Part shown: piece after piece, positions 1 to 5,480 of the stretch | Position numbering within the stretch: the first letter of the stretch is position 1 | Layout: each line of letters starts with the position of its first letter | Origin: an uncultured Planctomycetaceae bacterium | Lineage (GTDB): Bacteria; Planctomycetota; Planctomycetia; Planctomycetales; Planctomycetaceae | Assembly (NCBI GenBank): GCA_937952455.1 | Contig: CALFYU010000054.1 | Location: 1 to 11,861, forward strand | Direction: 5' to 3' | Length of the DNA stretch: 11,861 nucleotides | Program-made: the position numbers and the translations under genes | Notes under the pieces: model-generated | The model's input: the letters and a program-made list of their open reading frames with translations, nothing else | Databases searched by the model: none | Told to the model about the DNA's origin: nothing

Positions 1-29
1 CTTTGCAAAATTCGCTCACCATCCCGCTT

Positions 30-53
30 GCACTGGCAATGCCACCGGCACCC
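30..53 (-). repeat. Half-copy of the GGGTGCC intergenic hairpin repeat
   Basis: Read on the minus strand this begins GGGTGCC and ends GCCAGTGC, the same ends as the left arm of the copies at 3113-3190 and 4796-4876. An inner TGGCA/TGCCA pair gives a short stem. Only one arm is recognisable, so this is a partial or decayed copy in the opposite orientation to the other two. It lies just upstream of the candidate bioF promoter. Confidence 0.5.
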
Positions 54-69
54 TATTTCATAGGCACGA

Positions 70-75
70 TATAAT
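70..75 (+). promoter_or_regulatory. Candidate -10 box upstream of bioF
   Basis: A perfect TATAAT hexamer lies 33 bases before the bioF ATG, so transcription would start near position 82. No good -35 hexamer is found 16-18 bases upstream; the nearest TTGCAC (28-33) is too far away. The call rests on the -10 match and its location only. Confidence 0.35.
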
Positions 76-108
76 ACCAGACCGGTGGGTCGGGAACGTC
101 GAATTCAC

Positions 109-1293
109 ATGTCCGATTCGTTGCAGTGGATTGATGAAGAGCTGGACGACATCCAGCGCCGCGGGTTGCGGCGGCGACGGCGGGTTGTGGAACCGCTACC
201 CGGTGGACGGTGCCGGGTCGACGGCCGCGAGTTGTGGAACTTCGCGGGCAACGACTACTTGAATCTCTCTCAGGACGCGCGGGTGATTGCGGCCGCGCAG
301 CGTGCCGCGGCGGAGTCGGGCACCGGTGCGACGGCCAGCGCCCTCATCTGCGGCCGTACGCCATGGCATGCGCGGCTGGAAGAGAAACTGGCCGCGTTTG
401 AGGGGACCGAGGCGGCGCTGTTGTTTCCCACCGGTTTTGCCGCCAACATGGGCGTGATCGCCGCGGTCGTGGAACGAGGCGATGCGCTGTTCTCCGATCG
501 GTTGAATCATGCGAGTTTGGTCGACGGCTGCCGGTTATCTAAAGCGGCGCTGACCATCTACGATCGCGACAATCTAGATGGGCTCGACGAGGCGCTGTCG
601 GCGACGGCTTCTGCGCGGCGGCGGTTGATCGTGACCGATAGCGTATTCAGCATGGACGGCGACGTGGCGCCGCTGGCCGAGTTGTGTGACCTGGCCGAGG
701 CCCACGACGCGATGCTATTGATTGACGAAGCGCATGCCACCGGCGTGTTCGGCGAACAGGGGCGCGGGTTGGCCGAACGGGACGGCGTGGAGGACCGTAT
801 GCATTTTCGCGTGGGAACTTTGAGCAAAGCGGTCGGCGCTTGCGGCGGATTTGTGAGCGGGCCGCAGCCCCTGATCGAATGGTTGTGGAATCGCGCGCGG
901 CCGCAGATCTTCTCGACCGCGTTGCCCCCACCGGTCTGCGCGGCGGCCTGCGCCGCGGTCGAGATTATCCAATCCGAACCGTGGCGGCGCACCGACTTGC
1001 TCCAGCGCGCAAAACAATTCCGTGCGGCCGTCGTTGCGGCGGGTTTTAAAACGATTCCGGCAGCCGTCGCGCCAATTGTGCCGATCCTGTTGGACGATCC
1101 AAAATCGGCCGTGCGGACGGCGGCGGCATTGGAGGAACAGGGCTTTCTGGTGGGAGCGATTCGCCCCCCCAGCGTCCCCCCGGGCACGTCGCGGCTGCGG
1201 ATTACGCTGACCTATGCGCATAACACAGAGGTCATCGAACAGTTCACAGCGGGTTTGAGCGCGGTCTTACGCGACGTGGCGCGGGTGAGTTGA
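109..1293 (+). CDS. bioF: 8-amino-7-oxononanoate synthase (BioF)
   Basis: PLP-dependent alpha-oxoamine synthase that condenses pimeloyl-thioester with L-alanine, releasing CO2, to make 8-amino-7-oxononanoate in cytosolic biotin synthesis. The 394-residue length fits the family (E. coli BioF is 384). Visible motifs in order are NDYL at 48-51, the glycine-rich GTGATAS at 71-77, the cofactor-contacting DEAHATG at 206-212 (D206, H209) and the Schiff-base lysine K240 in GTLSKAVGACGG. I start at the ATG at 109; an in-frame GTG at 85 would add eight Arg-rich residues and overlap the likely promoter zone. No clear Shine-Dalgarno sequence precedes either. No other bio genes are in the window. Sister enzymes (2-amino-3-ketobutyrate CoA ligase, serine palmitoyltransferase, ALA synthase) share these motifs, so substrate specificity is inferred from overall resemblance to BioF. 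Confidence 0.87.
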   Translation: MSDSLQWIDEELDDIQRRGLRRRRRVVEPLPGGRCRVDGRELWNFAGNDYLNLSQDARVIAAAQRAAAESGTGATASALICGRTPWHARLEEKLAAFEGTEAALLFPTGFAANMGVIAAVVERGDALFSDRLNHASLVDGCRLSKAALTIYDRDNLDGLDEALSATASARRRLIVTDSVFSMDGDVAPLAELCDLAEAHDAMLLIDEAHATGVFGEQGRGLAERDGVEDRMHFRVGTLSKAVGACGGFVSGPQPLIEWLWNRARPQIFSTALPPPVCAAACAAVEIIQSEPWRRTDLLQRAKQFRAAVVAAGFKTIPAAVAPIVPILLDDPKSAVRTAAALEEQGFLVGAIRPPSVPPGTSRLRITLTYAHNTEVIEQFTAGLSAVLRDVARVS

Positions 1294-1375
1294 TACACTC
1301 CGATTGGGCGTGAAGCGCATTCGGAAATTCTCCGCCGCAGATGTTAACGCGTATCAAATCACAATAGGCCAGTTG

Positions 1376-2272
1376 ATGAATTCTCGTGCCGGTTTTGAAT
1401 CGGAATACCCCTTTGCGTCTCACTTTCTCGATATCGATGGCCTGCGCTACCATTATCTCGACGAAGGACGGGGCGAGACGCTGCTATTTGTGCACGGCAA
1501 TCCGACCTGGAGTTTCGCCTGGCGGAATCTGATCAAGCCCCTTTCGGCCGAGTATCGCTGCATCGCCGTCGACCACATCGGCTGCGGATTTTCTGACAAG
1601 CCGCAGGACTATCCTTATACGCTCCAGCAGCATGTCGCGAACTTGGAGCGGCTGATTGAAGAGTTGGATCTGACCAATGTCACGCTGATCGCCCACGATT
1701 GGGGAGGCGCCATCGGGATGGGCGCTGCGACGCGCCACCCGCAGCGTTTTTCGCGATTTGTGTTGATGAATACGGCCGCGTTTCGCTCGACGCGGATTCC
1801 GCTGCGGATCGCCATCTGTCGGATTCCCTTGTTCGGCGCACTGGCTGTCCGGGGATTAAACGCGTTTGCCCGTGCGGCGATTCACATGGCGGTTGTCGAC
1901 CACAGTCGGATGACGCGTGCCGTCCGTGCCGGATATCTCGCTCCCTACGGCAATTGGGCCGACCGCATCGCCACGCTGCGGTTTGTGGAGGATATTCCGC
2001 TGAAAAAGGGGCACTCCAGCTATGGAGCTCTGAAGCAGATCGAAGAAGGGCTCAGGCAGTTCCGCGAATCTCCGGTGCTATTTCCCTGGGGCGAGCGGGA
2101 CTGGTGCTTTACGCCGGAGTTTTTGGAAGAGTTCTTGAACTTCTTTCCCGACGCCGAGACGCTGCGAATCCCCGATGCGGGGCATTACGTGTTCGAGGAC
2201 GCTCACGAAAAGCTTCTGCCGCGAATCCGGCAGTTCTTGGCGGCGCACCCCATTTCGACCGTCGGCGTCTAA
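1376..2272 (+). CDS. Alpha/beta-hydrolase, haloalkane dehalogenase/OleB type
   Basis: A 298-residue alpha/beta-hydrolase with a complete dehalogenase-type active site. The oxyanion and halide loop HGNPTW is at 40-45 (N42), the nucleophile elbow HDWGG puts Asp D108 beside the halide-type Trp W109, the acid is probably D242 in WGERD, and the catalytic His is H270 in AGHYVFED. An Asp nucleophile rather than Ser places it with haloalkane dehalogenases and with OleB, the beta-lactone decarboxylase of long-chain olefin synthesis; DHIGCGFSDKP and HGNPTWSF look closer to OleB as I remember that family. I use the ATG at 1376 because the 24 extra residues from a TTG at 1304 look non-homologous. It follows bioF by 82 bases on the same strand. 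OleA, OleC and OleD are not in the window, so the exact substrate is open. Confidence 0.85.
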   Translation: MNSRAGFESEYPFASHFLDIDGLRYHYLDEGRGETLLFVHGNPTWSFAWRNLIKPLSAEYRCIAVDHIGCGFSDKPQDYPYTLQQHVANLERLIEELDLTNVTLIAHDWGGAIGMGAATRHPQRFSRFVLMNTAAFRSTRIPLRIAICRIPLFGALAVRGLNAFARAAIHMAVVDHSRMTRAVRAGYLAPYGNWADRIATLRFVEDIPLKKGHSSYGALKQIEEGLRQFRESPVLFPWGERDWCFTPEFLEEFLNFFPDAETLRIPDAGHYVFEDAHEKLLPRIRQFLAAHPISTVGV

Positions 2273-2300
2273 AGGGCCCGCCGCTACGACTTGGGCTTTT
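2272..2300 (+). terminator. Possible weak terminator in the convergent junction
   Basis: An eight-pair stem (2272-2279 with 2293-2300, including two G-U pairs) and a 13-base loop immediately follow the hydrolase stop, with a T-rich stretch at the end of the stem and beyond. It overlaps the last codons of the converging methyltransferase. The long loop and interrupted T-tract make it weak. Confidence 0.25.
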
Positions 2301-3075
2301 GCTTTTCAAAGATGATGATGTGCTGCCAGGGAAGCACGTCGATGGTTTTCGTCCATTTCAACTGGTGCTCCGGCAGGCCGATTTCGCGTTTGACTTGCGC
2401 TTCGGCCATCTTGTGCACCCGTTTGATCGGCACACTGGCGTCCTCCATGCGGTATTCGACGAACACGACTTGTCCGCCCGGTCTCATGGCGTCGGAGATG
2501 CCCTGGATCATTTCGTAGGGAAATTCAAACTCGTGGTAGACGTCGACCATGATCGCCAGGTCGACCTTGCCGGCCGGCAATTTCGGCGACTTCGGTTTGC
2601 CGAGAACCGGCCTAATATTGGTGATGCCCAGCTTGTTACATTTTGCTTTGAGGGCGTCGAGCATTTCTTGTTGTACGTCGACGGCCAGCACTTCACCTTT
2701 AGGAGCGACTTTTTCAGCCATCAGCACCGAGATCACTCCGCTGCCGGCGCCGATGTCGGCGATCACCATCCCCGGCTTTAATTTCAACGCTTCGATCAGC
2801 TTCGAAGTCGCCTCTTCCTCTTCGCGTTCGTCCCGCTCCAGCCAAGGCATCCCGGCGAACCCCATCACATGGGCGATTTCCCGCTCCATGTAAAATTTGC
2901 CGATTCCGTTGGGGTCGTGGTCGTCGCGAAACGTATAGCGCTCGTCCGGTTTTTCCGTCGTCTCCGTCGCCGCCGGTTCGTCACCTGAGGCGTGAGACAG
3001 CCAACCGACCAGACTTGCCACGATTATGACGGTAAACAGGCGATCGCGAACGACTTTCGGCTGCAGGACAGACAT
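2284..3075 (-). CDS. Exported class I SAM-dependent methyltransferase
   Basis: A 263-residue Rossmann-fold methyltransferase carrying a secretion signal. Residues 1-29 have a basic N-terminus, a hydrophobic core at 13-26 and a plausible signal-peptidase site after A29 (S27-H28-A29), followed by a Glu/Thr/Pro-rich linker. Motif I is VIADIGAGSG (104-113), the acidic ribose-binding position is D133 in AVDV, and the later strands are VDLAIMVDVYHEF (171-183) and MRPGGQVVFVE (197-207). The REIAHVMGFAGMPWLER segment before motif I and VPIKRVHKM after the core recall a family of unassigned bacterial methyltransferases. The start is fixed by a good ribosome-binding site and by the signal peptide; a longer ORF from 3174 would bury both. 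The substrate is unknown. A processed protein outside the cytosol would need an external SAM source, so the signal could instead act as a membrane anchor. Confidence 0.82.
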   Translation of the reverse strand: MSVLQPKVVRDRLFTVIIVASLVGWLSHASGDEPAATETTEKPDERYTFRDDHDPNGIGKFYMEREIAHVMGFAGMPWLERDEREEEEATSKLIEALKLKPGMVIADIGAGSGVISVLMAEKVAPKGEVLAVDVQQEMLDALKAKCNKLGITNIRPVLGKPKSPKLPAGKVDLAIMVDVYHEFEFPYEMIQGISDAMRPGGQVVFVEYRMEDASVPIKRVHKMAEAQVKREIGLPEHQLKWTKTIDVLPWQHIIIFEKQKPKS

Positions 3076-3080
3076 CACAG

Positions 3081-3089
3081 CTTTCCTTT
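3081..3089 (-). promoter_or_regulatory. Ribosome-binding site of the exported methyltransferase
   Basis: On the minus strand the sequence reads AAAGGAAAG, with the AGGA core eight bases before the ATG at 3075. It is one of the clearer Shine-Dalgarno sequences in the window and decides the start in favour of the signal-peptide form. Confidence 0.5.
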
Positions 3090-3112
3090 GGCATTGCCGG
3101 ACCGGAAATAAA

Positions 3113-3190
3113 GGGTGCCACTGGCGACTTGCCCGCCGGCGCGAGTGCGCGACGGGCACGGCACTGCTGGACAAGCCAACAGTGGTACCC
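3113..3190 (+). repeat. GGGTGCC hairpin repeat, near-complete inverted copy
   Basis: A 78-base imperfect inverted repeat fills most of the gap between the Trm112-like gene and the methyltransferase. The left end GGGTGCCACTG matches the reverse complement of the right end (GGGTACCACTG) at 10 of 11 positions. Its right half folds on its own as a nine-position stem with one mismatch and a five-base loop (3162-3184). Its first 32 bases match the copy at 4796 at 27 positions. Confidence 0.6.
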
Positions 3191-3196
3191 GAGTGT

Positions 3197-3445
3197 TTAC
3201 GATGGGGACGACGGGTTGCCGGTTTGCGGGTCGCGCTGGTGCCGCGACATCACGGTCGACCAATCCTCCGGTGAGAGTTCGACTGCCTCGTCGACGAGCA
3301 TGATGGGGATGTCATCCTTTACTTCGTAACGCAGCCGTGTTTGCGGATCGACGCTCACCAGCGACTTCCCGTCGAGGACTAAGTCGGCCTTGGTCTTGGG
3401 GCAGACCAGTTTGATTTTTTGGAGGGTTTCTTCCGTAAAGGCCAT
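3197..3445 (-). CDS. UPF0434/Trm112-like small protein
   Basis: An 82-residue cytosolic protein resembling the bacterial UPF0434 (YcaR) / Trm112 zinc-ribbon-like family. The family pattern is visible as LVCPKTKADL (13-22), then RLRYEVKDDIPIMLVDEA, where YcaR-type proteins have a FPLRDGIPVLL-like strand. Only one cysteine remains (C15); the other zinc-ligand positions are replaced, so it probably does not bind zinc in the classical way. Eukaryotic Trm112 is an activating partner for several methyltransferases; the bacterial role is poorly known. The start is the ATG at 3445, with no evident Shine-Dalgarno sequence and a GC-rich hairpin 12 bases upstream. It lies 121 bases before the methyltransferase gene, with a repeat element between them, so co-transcription is uncertain. 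Confidence 0.75.
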   Translation of the reverse strand: MAFTEETLQKIKLVCPKTKADLVLDGKSLVSVDPQTRLRYEVKDDIPIMLVDEAVELSPEDWSTVMSRHQRDPQTGNPSSPS

Positions 3446-3457
3446 AAGTTGCCCGCG

Positions 3458-3476
3458 CGGCGGATGCGGTCCGCCG
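3458..3476 (-). other. GC-rich hairpin just upstream of the Trm112-like start
   Basis: A perfect seven-pair stem (3458-3464 with 3470-3476, CGGCGGA/TCCGCCG) and a five-base loop end 12 bases before the ATG at 3445, within the presumed leader. There is no T-tract, so it is not a standard terminator. It could modulate translation or be a repeat remnant. Confidence 0.4.
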
Positions 3477-3548
3477 TCCTTTGTGCTACGAACGTTTCAA
3501 AGCTTATTCATTGCGCACATTGTCCTACAGCGAGTCCGACAATCGTAG

Positions 3549-3566
3549 GGTGCGTGGTGACGCACC
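3549..3566. repeat. REP-like palindrome GGTGCGT-n4-ACGCACC
   Basis: A perfect seven-pair palindrome with a four-base loop, preceded by GTAGGG. A second GTAGGG (3574-3579) leads into a smaller GCGT-TTG-ACGC stem (3579-3589), so the unit looks like two related hairpins in tandem. Palindromes of the form TAGGGTGCGTnnnnACGCACC are dispersed between genes in many bacteria. It lies in the 263-base gap between the isomerase-like and Trm112-like genes. Confidence 0.5.
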
Positions 3567-3640
3567 TTTCTGTGTAGGGCGTTTGACGCATGACATGTGC
3601 GGCGGCATTCTCATAGTTGTGAGTCTCTCGTCGCCCGCGG

Positions 3641-3659
3641 CTGGGCCTCGCCCTCCCAG
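3641..3659. other. Small CTGGG/CCCAG stem in the intergenic gap
   Basis: A five-pair stem with a nine-base loop and the core GGGCCTCGCCCTCCCAG. It resembles fragments I recall between planctomycete genes, but one copy cannot establish a repeat. Apart from this and the two hairpins above I see no gene or signal in 3446-3708. Confidence 0.25.
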
Positions 3660-3708
3660 TGGTCTGTTCACGATCCTGCGGTCGAGTTTTGTATGTTCGG
3701 TAAGCCGC

Positions 3709-4722
3709 CTAAAAACCGCGGGCGGCGCGGATGTGTTCGAAGCCGCGGAGTTCGTAATCGATGCCAACGTAATCCAGCACCGAGCACAGGGCGCGACAGG
3801 CGACGCCCAAGCCGTCCGGTCCGCTGTAGCCGCCAAATTGTCCGCCCCCCTTGAGGTGCGGTTCCAATTCCAGAAACACGCCCGGCACGCCCAATTTTTT
3901 CATTTTCTTGTCGAGTTTGGCAATGTGCTCGCGAAAATCCCGCAGGATCGCTTCGTGGCCGGTGTCCCCCACGTTGGCCGGCACGAAGTTCTTCAGCCGT
4001 TCCTCATCGACCACACCGGTCCAGGTCAACGAGGGATCGACTGCGTAATCCTTGATGTGCATCCAGCCAATGTGCTTGCGCATGGCATTGTATTCGGAGA
4101 AACACTCCACGGGCGTCAGGTTCTGGCAGGCGAGATTGCCGCCGTCGAAAATACAGACCATATGCGGGCTGTTGACCTTCCGCGATAATTCGGCCAACAG
4201 CCGGCCGTTCTGACCGATGAGGTTGGCTTCCACCTCCAGCCCAAAGATCACACCTGCTTTGGCACAGGCTTCGACGATTTGCGACAGTTGCTCGACCGCT
4301 TGCGGCACGTGTTCCGCGGGGTTGGTGCCGGCGGGATGATAGAACGAAAATCCGCGGATCAGCTTGGTCTCCAACTGATGCGCGCGGTCGATGGCGGTGG
4401 CGACCTCGGTGGAGAGATATTTTTTGAAGGGGACAAAGCGGTTGTGCGAACCGTCGTCGACGTCGAGCAGTTTGACTTTGCCGATCGGCGAACCGATGCT
4501 CGTCACGTGCATGCCGTAGTCGGCGTGTAATTTGTTGAGCTGTTTGATCTCCTGTTTGTTGAGCGCCATCACGTTCTTGACTTCGCCGGACAGGTCGACA
4601 AACCGCGGGCTGTAATATTCCAAGCCCAACGCGGAGAGTGCCGCCATCTGTTCCACGGCGGTTTTCGAAACGGCGCCTTCATCGGCGAAAGCGCTGAGAA
4701 TCACTTTGGGATTTTGCGACAT
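3709..4722 (-). CDS. Sugar phosphate isomerase/epimerase-like TIM-barrel protein
   Basis: A 337-residue member of the xylose-isomerase-like TIM-barrel superfamily (AP_endonuc_2 fold), which includes IolE, IolI, hydroxypyruvate isomerase and tagatose 3-epimerase. Metal-binding candidates, spaced as expected along successive strands, are E163 or E165 in GLEVEAN, D193 in CIFDGGN, H222 in WMHIKDY, and E285 or E287 in FLELEPH. The start is ambiguous: the ATG at 4722 is used here, but a TTG four codons upstream (4734) has a better-placed AGGA, five bases before it. No signal peptide is seen, so it is presumably cytosolic. Planctomycetes carry many paralogues of this fold and the substrate cannot be read from the sequence. 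It follows speD by 259 bases on the same strand. Confidence 0.83.
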   Translation of the reverse strand: MSQNPKVILSAFADEGAVSKTAVEQMAALSALGLEYYSPRFVDLSGEVKNVMALNKQEIKQLNKLHADYGMHVTSIGSPIGKVKLLDVDDGSHNRFVPFKKYLSTEVATAIDRAHQLETKLIRGFSFYHPAGTNPAEHVPQAVEQLSQIVEACAKAGVIFGLEVEANLIGQNGRLLAELSRKVNSPHMVCIFDGGNLACQNLTPVECFSEYNAMRKHIGWMHIKDYAVDPSLTWTGVVDEERLKNFVPANVGDTGHEAILRDFREHIAKLDKKMKKLGVPGVFLELEPHLKGGGQFGGYSGPDGLGVACRALCSVLDYVGIDYELRGFEHIRAARGF

Positions 4723-4795
4723 CTGCGGGAGCAATCTTTTCCTAGAGGGATCTCAAAAGGGGCGTGAAATAGTGCTGGATTGGCCCTTGGTATTA

Positions 4796-4876
4796 GGGTG
4801 CCGCTGGCGGCTTGTCCGCCAGTGCGAACGATACGTGCGGCGAAGCCCTGCTGGACGCGCCAGCAGGAGCGGCCTC
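4796..4876 (+). repeat. GGGTGCC hairpin repeat, two-hairpin copy
   Basis: Two stem-loops lie side by side: a perfect seven-pair stem CTGGCGG/CCGCCAG with loop CTTGT (4804-4822) and a perfect eight-pair stem CCTGCTGG/CCAGCAGG with a five-base loop (4847-4867). The left 32 bases match the copy at 3113 at 27 positions, and the CTGCTGGAC core of the right half is shared. The outer right end has decayed. It sits between speD and the isomerase-like gene. Confidence 0.6.
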
Positions 4877-4945
4877 CGTGGGGGAATTATTCGATTTTCA
4901 ACGGGCGGTCCGTTTCCCGGATTGTAAGGAATGATCTCCGCAGGT

Positions 4946-4967
4946 AAAGCAACCGGCGAAAGTTGCC
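4946..4967 (-). terminator. Possible weak terminator downstream of speD
   Basis: On the minus strand a GCAAC/GTTGC stem (five pairs plus one wobble, eight-base loop) starts about 15 bases after the speD stop and is followed by three T residues. The stem is short and the T-tract minimal. It is nevertheless the best candidate in this gap. Confidence 0.22.
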
Positions 4968-4981
4968 CTCGCGCAGCCGAT

Positions 4982-5362
4982 TCAAGCTCGTTTCGCTTGT
5001 GTAACGGCTTCAATGCGCACGCCGCGGGAAATCGTCTGCACCTCGACCCGCGCCGGCGAAAACGCACGCTGCAAAACGTCGACCGCCGCCTGGGAATCGG
5101 TATGGTCCCCGCAGGTAAATAGGTCGGCAGCGAGATAACCGTGCTCCGGCCAGCTATGCACGGCGAAATGAGACTCGGCCAAAACGGCAACGCCTGTGAT
5201 CCCCTGCGGCGAGTAGGCGTGCACGTGCAGATGCAAGAGCGTCGCCCCCGACGCGGCGACCGCCGCATGCAGTGCTCTTTCCATCGCGTCGGCATCATCA
5301 ATCGCCGGATCACAGCCCCAAAACTCCATCAACACGTGTCGCCCCAGCGGCTTCGGTTTCAT
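4982..5362 (-). CDS. speD: S-adenosylmethionine decarboxylase proenzyme (prokaryotic SpeD/SpeH)
   Basis: Makes decarboxylated SAM, the aminopropyl donor for spermidine synthesis. The 126-residue length fits the short class 1b enzymes (B. subtilis, Thermotoga). The self-cleavage motif LAESHFAVHSWPEHGY is intact: the chain would break between E63 and S64, S64 becoming the pyruvoyl cofactor, with H69 and C84 (LFTCGD) as processing and catalytic residues. Thermotoga numbering is S63, H68 and C83. The ATG at 5362 gives the canonical N-terminus; an in-frame GTG at 5419 adds 19 residues without homology and lies in the likely promoter. No spermidine synthase (speE) is in the window. It lies 118 bases downstream of the giant membrane-protein gene and probably has its own promoter. 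Confidence 0.93.
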   Translation of the reverse strand: MKPKPLGRHVLMEFWGCDPAIDDADAMERALHAAVAASGATLLHLHVHAYSPQGITGVAVLAESHFAVHSWPEHGYLAADLFTCGDHTDSQAAVDVLQRAFSPARVEVQTISRGVRIEAVTQAKRA

Positions 5363-5410
5363 CCGTAGAATCCGTTCCTGCGAGAATTGGCGGGATTGAT
5401 CTCCGCCGTT

Positions 5411-5439
5411 ATTCAACACACATCGCGCAGCGATTGCAA
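5411..5439 (-). promoter_or_regulatory. Candidate speD promoter
   Basis: On the minus strand, TTGCAA (5434-5439) and TTGAAT (5411-5416) are separated by 17 bases, each matching four of six consensus positions. Transcription would start near 5404, leaving a leader of about 40 bases containing a GGCGG/CCGCC stem (5390-5408). Planctomycete promoter preferences are not well known to me, so this is tentative. Confidence 0.3.
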
Positions 5440-5480
5440 CCGGAACACACGTTATAGTTCCCGTCCACTTTCGCGTCTTT

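Noticed and set aside
1..108. The 3' end of an upstream gene at the left edge
   Set aside because: One frame is open to a TAG at 61-63, but it is only 20 codons, has no recognisable protein character and overlaps the repeat half-copy.
1699..2781. A 360-codon plus-strand open frame spanning the hydrolase and the methyltransferase
   Set aside because: It overlaps two well-supported genes in other frames, has an unstructured Arg/His/Asp-rich composition and no recognisable motif; a shadow frame in GC-rich DNA.
2284..3445. A functional pair of the Trm112-like protein with the neighbouring methyltransferase, as in eukaryotic Trm112 complexes
   Set aside because: The methyltransferase has a secretion signal while the Trm112-like protein has none, and a repeat element lies between them. 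Adjacency alone is too weak to claim a complex.
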